This document shows, piece by piece, positions 11,433 to 23,400 of a stretch of DNA of 64,000 nucleotides. The notes under the pieces are model-generated. The model saw only the letters and a program-made list of their open reading frames with translations, was not told the DNA's origin and searched no databases. Every line of letters begins with the position of its first letter. Position 1 is the stretch's first letter. Position numbers and translations under genes: made by a program. The stretch is from Ascaris suum (taxonomy: Eukaryota; Nematoda; Chromadorea; Rhabditida; Ascarididae): contig CM024174.1 in assembly GCA_013433145.1 (NCBI GenBank), positions 7,100,336 through 7,164,335 on the forward strand, written 5' to 3'.

Positions 11433-14400
11433 CTTCAAATAATTCGTACAAATGTTTCGCCTCCAGAGGAGTTCACTTCAAATAGAGTTCCATTTCCATC
11501 AAATAACAATAAAATTCGAATCTTTTGGGAAGGAGAAGAGGAAAGAGAGGGGATTCGGCAGAGAACGCCGAGATAAGAGACATCAGGTAAATTACGTCAG
11601 AGGTACAGGAAACAAGGTTGCCACACGGATTTTCACCAGTGCACACAAAGCCTTCGTTTCCAGCTTCTTTATCGTGTTTTGCCATTATGCTGACAATATA
11701 ACACATCTGCATTGTGACCGGAAAGCGAATATCTGACGTCGCAACCGCTCTTGTTTGGTGCCATTAGCGTGCTCACGAGAACAGACGGCACCTCGAATGG
11801 TATATCAATTCAGCACTGCACAAATTCGTACAGCACTGTGGCGGAATCCGCCGTTATGTACGTCTTCAAACCAAAATTTGGACTATGCGGTATTGAAAAT
11901 TTACGCATGAAAGTCTTGCATTTCTCGCTCAGAAATTCGGAAAGAAAACAATAGTGCAGCCGGGAAAAGTCTTTTTGACGGTAGTCGTCTGTCTTTATTT
12001 CGCCTTTGCTGCAAATGAAGTGTTTCGAAAAAAACGCTCCGTATTTCGAAACGCTTCATTTGGCTAAAACTTGACAGCATCGTCTCAGAAAACTTTCTTC
12101 CTTCCAAATAAAGCTCAGCGATTTCACAAAAAATCATATGGTGTTTCCCTCTTGTACCTGAGTCACCAGTACTTTAAAAGATATTTAAAGAGGAATAAAA
12201 CATGGGACTTGCTTTTTGGAGTGATTTACGAGATGAGGAACTCGTCGATGAACCGTAGTCATCGATTTTCTCTCTCGTTGATGACTCTTTGAAGGTGACC
12301 TTCTTGGCGCCCGCCCGCACTTTGGCCATACTTTCTTCGTATTTCTTTTCAAACCTCAATAACATGAAATTCAGGTGGATTAATGCAGTATCGTCACTCA
12401 ACGCTCTCGCTTCATTTATCTCATGTGCGATCATACAAATTAGCTGTGCAGACGCAACAGCAATGCTGCAGAATTTTGCAAGTTATTCGCTTTTCAAAAA
12501 GTGGTCGGCACTCAAATCATTAAAGCAATCTGCATTGTTCAGTTTCCCATGTTATGCCTACCGTGTCTGCATTCGGCTTCATAGGTCATTTTGTGGAATA
12601 AAGTCCTACTCCAACCCCTTAAGTGAATCCCTCCTTTCAGTGCGGATTTCACATATTTGTAACACCACTGTTGCTTTCACAGTTGATTCAGAAAAAAATG
12701 TAATTAAACGAGTGAGGACATAAATATATGAAGGAGCATTTGGCTGTACAAATGAATATTCAATAACTTCGCGATCACTCTCTTTTCGAAACGATATCAT
12801 ACTCATGAATGAATTCAAAGGGACATTATTGATGAAATTGATCGAAACACACAGATGACTTCTACTTATGTCTGACCTGACAATAAACCATAAATAACAA
12901 ATGCCAACCGCACTGCTCTTCAAAAATATCTGAAACGGTAAGTAAGAAGGTTTCAAGCTGAAACGATGAGATATGTTGTTAAATAAAATGGTGTGATAAA
13001 TTTGCACTGTAAGAGGATTCGAAAAATGGAAGCCATATTGCAGTTAATGGGGATTACCGTTGTTTTTCGATGAGCATTTCCTGTTGCTCAAGAATGAGCG
13101 CTCGTCCCATTAATCGTCTATTCATCGCTTCGAGTTCACGTCGATATTGCTCGGTACGACTCATTTGTTCTTTCCTGCATCTATCTTCCTTCAGCACTTG
13201 AATTGATGCTTGACTATGAAAGGGAGGAAGGGAAGGACAGGAAAATGTTCGTGAAAGTGGACATCAAACGCGAAGAAATGACCTCCAAAAGTGTCTTTTA
13301 AGAAGCATTTCTTATTGTTGGTATATGATGGCGTTGGAAAAACCTTCAGTAAATGAATTAATAATCGTTTTTCAATTTGGTCAGACTCTATAGGAAAATC
13401 ACACACTTTGATATAAAACATTTTCTCAATTCCGAAATGGCTGTCTTCAAGTATGATTAGGCGAAGGTTAGGTATTTGCACAGCCTGTGGCTTGTCTTAC
13501 TGAAAATCTATAAGGATTCGTGTATCAATTTCACTAAAATTTCACCAGCCTTTTCTCCGTGATGGGAATACTATCGTTACTCCATTGCTAGTGATAACTC
13601 ATCCTGCTGACTGTGGAAAATTAAGAACATGGTCTCCGTCTATAACTAAAAGGACTTTACGGTATCTCACCTCGCTGAGACGTGGCCAAAGTGGAGGCGA
13701 CATATCTCTTCATCTCCCTTTTTCTCGTGGAAGATGAGATTTCCAGCGACATAAGAGGGATTTGGCCACGAATGATGTATAGGTATAGGGCCATTCGTTC
13801 AATCAACTGCGATGCCCGCAGGCCGTCAAAATCATGGGGGATTCCGTGCTCATCTAGCACAATACTGCATGAAAAGTTAGGACAGCATTGGTTCTGATTA
13901 ATGAAACCTTTTTTCATCAAGCTTTCGTCGAATCTCATCGTTGACATACTCTTCAGCTGCCAGCTTCTGTTTCAGCCTTTGACGAGAGACGCGATTCTCC
14001 TCATTGACGGTTTTCCAGAAGTTACGTGATCGATTCTTCTCGTCTTCCAATTTACGCATTCGCATTCTGCAAAAATGTCACATAGTTGCTTCGAATGAAA
14101 CGAAAGCGCAAAGTATAGGGCCGATGTGCAGGACGTGCAAGACTCTTCAGCATTCATCTGGAGATGGCAGCAAATGCGAGCAATGCTTTCAATTTGGTGA
14201 CTCGTTGACGCTGTCATCTCTTGCGATACGCTCGAGTTGACTGACTGCAGTAGGACCATACTGCAGTCATAATGGCCCAATTCTGATCATAAATATTGTC
14301 TCTGTGAAGGACGAGGGTGGTACAGGTATAAGGAGGTTCGTTCAACCCAACTGCGAAGCCGGCAGCCGCCAAACATCACGGGGGATCTCGTGCTCATCCA

Positions 14401-17400
14401 GCACAATACCTAATTTAATTTCATTTCTGGGGTGCAAATAATGTTGTCCACATTGAACACAAACAAGAAATCACGACTGCTTCTGCATCACGTAGCAAAA
14501 AATGATTTAAAAGTTGCAAAGGTGAACTGATAAAATTACGGACTTAGGTGAGGAATCGAGCACCCCCCCCCCCCTTCCACGAGATAAACAGCAACCATTT
14601 TAGGTTGTGAACTTGAGGAAGAGCAAGTAGCGAGGGAGGAGGAAAGTGGGAGAGGAGTGATACCGAGTCTTTATCTTTCTCAATACTAAGTAGGAAGAGA
14701 ATGAGGAATTCCACCCTCGTTTCCTTCCTTGATATTCCAGAACTCTACATGCCGCATCCATACTATTGACTGCGACTTATCCACGATTCAATAAGCAATC
14801 TATATTCATTGAACGCAACGTAGCATAATTACCCTATCACCCCAACACCATAACAAAACATTTTGTTATTCCGAAACCATGAAGTGAAGAACCTTTCCCG
14901 TATTTCCAAAAATGTCTCTGTTATTTGATGAACTGGATTCAGATCATTCGATCTCCTTTCGCGAAATGCCCATACTTCTTTTTATTTTCTTAGCTTGATT
15001 ATTATCCCTGCCTCCTCTCAGTGCAATTGTTTTATAGATTTCAAGCAGTGGAACAATTGGTTGATTGAAAAGGATATCTGAGTGGAACTCTACTAGAACT
15101 TCAATTACAATACGTTCGACCGAGTTAACCAGCAACAAATTTTATAAATATTTCAAATGCAGCACACCTTATCGCTTCATTTCTGAGCAGCGACGCGTGA
15201 TTTAAGCGAACATTGTATGCGGCACTCTCAGAGAGATTCGACACAGAAAAACTCCGTCGCGGTGGCCGACTCTTCGTTGTGAGATCGTCTTTGCACTGAA
15301 CTCATCGTGTATCCTTACTTTGGTAAATCATTCAGCGCTACAGTACCTAATTAAATTGGGCTGTTTACTCACAACAGAAGTGAACAAATCGAATATGATG
15401 AATTGAGTTGAAAAACTGAACAATTATATCCTGATTAAACCTGCTCGGAAACTAATAAAACGGTGCGTATGGCTCCAACTTGGGAGTTCATTGTTGGAAA
15501 AACAGGTCAGTTCCCTTTACCTCTGGAATCACCATCAAATGATTTCCCCCTTAGCCCCGTTGGATCCAAGCGAATTGACGTTAACTGAAATTGAACCCTC
15601 CGTAGAAAGCAATAGCGGTTTTGTTATTGGAATGATAGTGAAATAAAAAAATAAATAAAATAAAACAAAGATGGACCAACATGATGTGCATGGACTCTGT
15701 GATCGGATTCAAAGTGAAAGGGCGTTGCAATTGTTGTTGGTCGCACCGGTGCTTTTTCGAGCTTGTCAGCTAACCTTTGATGAATAAGTTTGAAGTCTGG
15801 AACCTGAATTGCTATATCAAATAAACCTGAGCAGCAAATGTATGAAGATTCCTTGCTCAGGCTCGACAGACCCGACAGGTCGAAGAAAAACCTGGACTAG
15901 TTATCAACTTAACTACGGATGAAAGAACAGGTACATAAGCACTCTAACCAATAGAACTCATCCACTATTAGAATGCAAATATAAACCGAACTTTATTGAT
16001 AATGAAGACCTAACCGCTCTATGAAAATCGACACAGAGATATTACAAAACAGAAATAAATTAGCAGAAAAGTTCACTTTACCCCCCCCCCCCCCTCCTCC
16101 ATTGCCCTCTGCACTCTCAAATTATTTATGACACCTCATTCGTCTGTGAGTCCTTTGCGCACATGAAATGCGCACAGAAGAACGAAGAAAACCTCATTAT
16201 CACAGTAGAATTATACGGTGAAAATTGAAACGGAGTCAATTCCTCTCATCTTATTGATGACCTATCATCGATTCTCATCACTGATATTTTATAAGAAAAG
16301 ATTCCAATCATAGCGAACAAACCGTTTTCGATGGTGGTAACGCGGGTATGGGCGACTCGCCACTACACACTCTATTATGCCGTATATGGTTTTGTACCTT
16401 TGCACGAAGCGCTCTTTCCTAAACGCCTTCATTTGCTCATCACTTCATCACATTTTTCAGCGTAGAAAAAATCAATTAAAGATGGTCGAACATTGATCAT
16501 CAAGCAGGCGACAGCATACTTCACGAGCAAAAACATGATGATGCCACATTCTAAGAACCTAATTGCATATCGTCTATGAACAGCCGTTTCCAATGGCGGT
16601 AGCACGGCTGCTATAGGTGATTAGCAAAAAGAGTACACAACATCGTTAAAATTTCTATGAGCAAACTATCTCCTTTGTGCGTTGCCGTGAATTCGCACGA
16701 AAGCATATCACGCTGATTCCATATTCCGTGCAGCATTCGTGTATTTTCTGTCTAGGCGATACAGCAGCTTAGAGTCAATACGTCCGCTAGTGCAATGAAA
16801 AGTTGTGATAATGGCAAGTATTAGAGCATACGTTTGGTTAGCGGTTCGGTCCAAACGGCATTTCATGATAGGTGGAATAAAATGATGCTAATGCACAAAT
16901 CGAAGACATAACATGAAATCAGCCAAATAAATTGCACAAATACTGAAACTTCTTCAGTAATTTCATTACGATTAACCGGTTTCGTGTGAGTTGCGCCTAA
17001 AATTGTGAACTTATAGATCAAGCTTTTTCGAGAATATGGCTCCATGAGGAATTGCTTCGACTAAACCTTTATTGCTGCTCATGTATTTGGGTACGTGATG
17101 CTCTGGAATGCCGAAACGCACATAGCGTCGCCTTCCTAGCACACCTGTTAACTCTATTCGAAGATGCGTCATGATACTACATTCCACGCTGGTTAATTTG
17201 TTTAATTTGTTTATTAACGCATTAATGTGAATAAAGTTCAGAACAACTTCACAGTTGAAACTGTACAGATTATGATAAAAGTGTACAGCTTCACAGCTGA
17301 CGCAACATTTTGTTGATAAGTGGTGAGTGAATGAGTGACAACCTGCATTCCGGTAGGTGCTTTGCTAGCTTGAATCAATTTTATGGCACGTTGAGTTCGA

Positions 17401-20400
17401 GCTTTAGCTCTAAGTGCCGCCTGAATCTCGTCCTTATAGGGTGGTAGGTATACACTCATGGGCACCTCATTAGCTTTGAACGTCTCGCGTTTCTCCCACT
17501 CAGATGCTTCAGCACTGGCACATCGTCGCATATGAAAGTTTGTTGTGGAAGTTGTCAAGGCGCTGAATGGTCGTCGACTGCGTTGGATCATTTGTGCTGC
17601 ACGACGATGACGCTCCTCTCGTGCCTCAAAAGGTTTTCATCACAGAAGTGATATTTTATATTTCTTTATTCGTGTTATTCTGCCAAGTTTTCAAAGTCAA
17701 ACACGATTATTCACTGCAAAATATATTAGTAAAAATCACTCAAAAGACAACGAAACGCTTTTGCCGGTATATAATTATAAAATTTGATTCCTCAGTGGCT
17801 GCGTCATTCCCATTCCAACTTTACCTGAGCATTCAAAGCAAGTCTGGAATCTATTTTTCGATATTTGAAATATACTTAGGCGCATCGATGAAGAAATAAA
17901 TCTCTCAAGTGGAAATAAATGGTGAATAATTCAAGTATAATCATTTTAGCATTGAAACTCGCTTTTATCGCTGCAAAAGTTTCCACCTGAGAGGATCAAA
18001 ATTCCACTAGTGAGTTCGTTCATTCAATTAAGGTCTTTCACGGGCACCCTCCTTCCATTGCTTATATTTGAACTGAAATTTATTTTCAACCTACTCGTTC
18101 CATATCGACGAGCATCTGCTCGTAAATCGGTTCATATGTCGATCTGGGCACTTCTCTCGCTTTGCATCTAAACAATTTTCTAGAGAATTGGCAAAGTGAT
18201 GCAGAACGTTTATTGTGAACATATCCATTGAATCCCTGTTGACGAGAGGTCTCACCTACCTCTCCCCCATGCCCATCTTTTCTATTGTTGCACCAAATGT
18301 GCAACTGAAACTCTCGATTATCTATGAGAAGTTTCGACAAGCTACTATCAAGTGCACATCGTGCTAGAAAGCGTGATTCATTTAATGTAACGACAGCGGT
18401 GGTGTTGCACCAACTTGAGCACTTTTCATTTAGCAGCCTATTTAGTACGTGAAAGCGATTACAAGATGAAAAACAGTCAAATCGATGCAATGCGTTACTA
18501 TAGCGACACAGCAAACTTCAACTGCACTGCGCATTTCTAATGTAACACAAATTTGCATAACGCAGTTAGCAAAATTTTTGACTGTATACGATTTACCATG
18601 AAGATGGCTAATGAATGATTCTTTCTGAGAGCAAGGAGACTCTTGCTTCGAATAGCCACGATCCATTCTTTTTGCAATTATGTTTTAACTCGAAAAGACT
18701 ATTGTAGACCGGTTTCGATAATACCTCAAAATTATCACAGATATCGAGATTGAGCTGTAAAATTTGCTAGAACTATAAGAAGTGGTCACTGCAGTTACTA
18801 GAAAGTGCAAATCGTGTTTGCAGCCGTCTTCGCAGAGTTGTTTCTAATTTGCTTCTCTATAGTTTTTAACATTTTTTCTGCATATTGGTGCAAAATGGTG
18901 ATTTATTATTATTCTTCTTAAATGCGCTTTTCACGCGCCTTTGCAAAAGAGTGCATTATGTGTTGCACTTCGCCTCGCCGAGTGGTATGTTTGCGTCTTT
19001 CTTTTCGGCGAAAGTGTCGTGAAATCTGCGAGTTAAATTTTCTTACTCAACTGAGCAAACGATTTATCCTACGGGGGGATTTGTACAACAAATCCGTCAC
19101 CAAGAATATGAAATCTGGACTTTCCTTGTTTTTAGGTAATGTTGTAACCGGTCAGTATACTAGGAAGGAATGGAAAAAATATAGGTCATGCTAACCTCTC
19201 CCCTCTAGTAGGCATCCCTATTTGTTATGTTCTTTGTAAAGCGCTTTGTGATGAGCAGTTATATATGCAAGCAGGGATGTCAGGGTCTGTCTTTCTATCT
19301 ATCTGTCTGTCTGTCTCATAGTGTACACTCGAACCATTGAAGCTAAAGTTGCAAAATTAAATAGTTACAACTTGTACTACATGATGATATCTGCACCAGC
19401 ATTCATGTCGAACCAAACTTCTAAAGTTATAGATGTGAAGTCGACTGCAACAAATTCATTGAATTTGCGAGAAATCGTCTTCGCTTTCCAAAGTAAATTC
19501 TCCGAGATAACCTTTAAATATAACACATATCGCTAAGTTGTGTTCATAATTGCAGCACACCCTTAAAGACACATTATTGAAATGCTCATTAAGCATTCGT
19601 CCAGCCAAACCGATGTGGCATTCAGAATATTTTTTAAAGTCATTGTAATCGGCCTCTTAAACCATTCGATAGCCTTCACAAAGTTCCAATTTTCCAGCCA
19701 AAAACACTCTAGTAGAGCAAATATTTCAACAAAGAAACTCTTTTTTTCAAGTGCAACAAATAATTGTCACCTGAGTTTATTGGTTGCTTCCACACTTTCA
19801 CGCATTTCTTCCTGCTTCTTTTCTGTGAGCTCCTTGATGAACTTCTGAGAATACGATGCTTTTATTGGCGCTTTCTCATCTCTGCAAAAAAAAAAATCAT
19901 TTGAACTAGACCAAACATCACGCCAAAAGAAATTATCCACGAAAAACCTTTCCTATGCAAATTTTTATGTGATCAACTTATAGCGATGGCGTCCTTTACA
20001 TCTGCACGTTTAAGAGTAGATACGTGGGTTTCGAGGTTCAAACAGGTGAACAGCAAAACCATCGCGAAGAAGGTGGATTCGGATAGCTTGCGTTATTGGA
20101 TAGACTTCGCAACCTTTACTCCTTTCATTATCTTCATTCCTTCCTTTATCTTCATCTCTTTTATTACCTTCATTCCTTTCGTTACCTTCGCTCCTCTCGT
20201 ATTTTCATTCCTTCCGCTACCTTATCATATCTGCATGAGTTCCATCCACTCAAAAACTGTGTGATATTTGCAAGATATATTTGTTTGGCTACCTGTTGCG
20301 TGCGATGCAAATACTCGAATAACTAATCAACTGTCCCTATCACTGAACGATTGGCTGAGCTCGTAAGCTGAAACCGCGTGTCGTCCTTTAACACATTTTT

Positions 20401-23400
20401 GTTCTTTTTTTTGCAAGTTAACTGCTTGTATGAAGATATTTTTTGGGAATATGGTGAATGAAAGGAACGATCCAGCAAACTAGGGACTCGGTTTTTCTTA
20501 CAATGGTAAAAACTATTTCGAATAAAACAAAATGAATTTTATAGGAATACTGAACAAATCCACCCATCTGTGACGGTAAATATGAAGCAGTCTATTTAAA
20601 ACAGGAGAAATGAGCGCCTAACATTTCTCAAGGGGTATTTGCGTGTCCAAAATTGACAACGATCACTACAGTGGGTGCAATTTGCAAAAATACGCAGAGA
20701 TTGATCTCGCAAGCAAATGCTCTCAAACCTCCATCCGTGAAAGCAACCCTTGCATCCTGCCCTTCGAAATGTGAAACATATAACGAACTCGACTTCAATG
20801 CATAACTTCAAAAGGTTACGTTCCTTCTGGACTCATAGCTTCATAAATACGATAAAGATGACTCTGAAGAAATAATTCTTTATCTTTTTGCAAAGACGAT
20901 GAAAACCGTGATATAAAGTCAATATGCAATCAAAAAATGCATAAATACACACTGAAATGGGTGTTTGTTTATTATTTCGACGCGAACTTTCCATTTAGAA
21001 AAGCGTTACATCGCAGTATCACTAACGTAAACGAAGTGGGACCTCACCGTAGAGTCATTTGAAATGGTTTGGGCACCGTAATTTGTGGAATCCATTCCTC
21101 CTCAGTGAACTGCACCGTTCGCTCCTCTTGCCAACATTCGCAGCTGTGTAGAAGCGATTGAACTGATTTTGAACGACGTTCACCCAAGTAGCCGCGATTA
21201 CAGTAATCTGAAAGAAAAATGCACAAATTCGAAAGCATCAATTACTGTGCAGTATTTGTCACCTTGTGCGTGAAGCTGACTGCTTTTACTCACTTAAACG
21301 AGAGGAAGAAAAAGGAAGCCGGCTGCGCTAACTCCGGCTATGGAAAAAGCTTCAAGCCACATCTCTGATTCCGGTCCCATCCCCCTCTCCCCAGGGCGAG
21401 GGATCGACTTCCAGAGTCAAGTGGAGATGGATGTTATTTCAGCTAGAGAAGTGGAGCTCGATGTGAAAACTTCCTGATTTTCTTCACGATGCTTCGCGAC
21501 AGTGATTGTGATGTTATCAGTCAAGCAACATCAAAAATGTGTGCAGCAAAAGCATTTGCAGATCAAGGTGCCCGCTCTTCTCCAGGCCAGTACGCCCTCA
21601 CTTGTAATCTACTGAAACTCGATGACAGGTCGAGACTCCCTCATTCGAAGGTTCAATAATATTTTAGCCTAATATCAAAGATTTTCTATCTTTTTCAGCA
21701 CAAAATATAGACATAATCTTACTGAGTCTGTATAGATTAAAAATACACAACTTTTATTCCAAAGTTTTGAGTCTTCTAGCAAGCGGAAGAAAGGTGAGAA
21801 ACGAGCCCATCAAAGACTACGAAGTTGAAGGAAATTAGAAACTTAAACAGCAAGTTACAACTAGAAAGATAATCAAGGTGGCTTTACTATTCATTACAGC
21901 GGGAATATATTGAGCTATAAAATTCTATTACTGCTAGGAGGATTTGGCCTGAAGCATTATTCGAGAAGGAATGACCTATATCCCTTTGACGTTCATCCTC
22001 AAATATTCCACAACCATATCAAGATGAATGAAGCTCGTTGAGGAAAATGGCCTTTCTCCTCTCTTCAAGCAAGAACTACCTCTCTTCTGTGGTAGTATGC
22101 AGCAATAATCTCGAAGAACTGACCAATCTTTTTCCATTACGACAGGTTTCTCAAAAATTTTTAAAGAAGGGCAACTGAGAAATCTTGAAACCGAAAACCG
22201 TTATAAAAAATGGCAACTTCTTATGGACTATTCAAATTATCCGTTGAAAATCCAACGACTAAAAGATATTCCCACGAAGAATCTGGTGGGTCGACTGGCC
22301 ATTTGAAAACATTGCTGAAAGTCTGGGAATTCTCTTCTGAAATTTGAAAAACTCCTGTACTGCAGACTATCATGAAGCATGCCTCAATCACTTCACCAAC
22401 ACCTTTCCTCTGCCAAGTTGCCGCATATGGAATGATTTTCGATCCCCTCATATTATAGCAGCAGGCCTACTTTTGTGAAAATTTTTGCTTAATGTAAAAC
22501 AGGTGGAGGAACGTGTCAAAGAGGCTGGCAAGCTATCGACCACCCGGCAAAACATTTTCCGAATTTATTAACAAACAATGAAATAAGCAGAATAATTTTA
22601 ATGGATCTGATTGCGCTTATGAATCTTTTGCAAACGTTTTACTCTGATAAGAAATAAAAATTCACGCAATTTTTTGCGTCTTTATTTATTTATAGACCCT
22701 TATAGACTTAACGAATTATGGTACGGGTAACACTGTGCATTGTACAAAGGAAATTTCTCGATTCAGTAGTTCGTATATAAGTGCTCCGCTACCAGACCCA
22801 CTGACAGACAGTTGAGTAGACGCTTATGCAAAGGCACATTCGTAGCGCAGCAACAATGGCACCGTAGGGTACTATTACCAAGCGAATTTGCAACAACGCA
22901 TAAAAGCGCAAATGTTCACTGTCTGAGAAATTCCCGGCTCCGAGATATCTTTTCCTCAGAGGAAATCACTTCACTGGATTCGCCTTTCGAAGAATCCGTT
23001 GGCTACTTATTTGCAAGAAAATTCAATAATCCATAGTTAAAAGGGCGATTTTTCATTATAAATGCATTTGAAAATTTTGTGTATTTTCAGCATCATACTT
23101 GTTATAGTCTGTGCGCATCAGCTAAGTACGTCCTTAAGCAGTATCTTTCGCTATGAGTGAATCATTTTTTAGTGAGATTTTAATAATTAGATGTCACTTG
23201 ATGTAAAATGTGAGATAATTTGTAATCGAACAACGTCGAATAATATTAGATAATAATAATTGATAGTCAGGTGTCAGATAACAATCATTCGGACAATTCA
23301 GACCACGCTTTTGTCAAGATATGGGTTTAAGTAGTTCAAAGGGGAGGGAGAGAGGACGAAATGTGAGTCCAACATTTTTGAGAGAGGAGGGAGGGTCTAG

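Noticed and set aside
11221..11442. 73-codon plus-strand ORF over the FAM161 last exon
   Set aside because: The minus-strand frame continues the FAM161 gene in phase and gives a typical acidic tail. The plus frame has no context.
12355..12480. Extension of the FAM161 12.2-kb exon to a CTGCAG acceptor near 12474
   Set aside because: It keeps phase but inserts about 40 residues into a coiled coil that otherwise aligns without a gap when TTATTGAG at 12355 is used.
13670..13873. Open segment with splice-like ends in a FAM161 intron, considered as an exon
   Set aside because: Including it shifts the next coiled-coil exon out of frame, and it matches a repeat copy at 14.35 kb.
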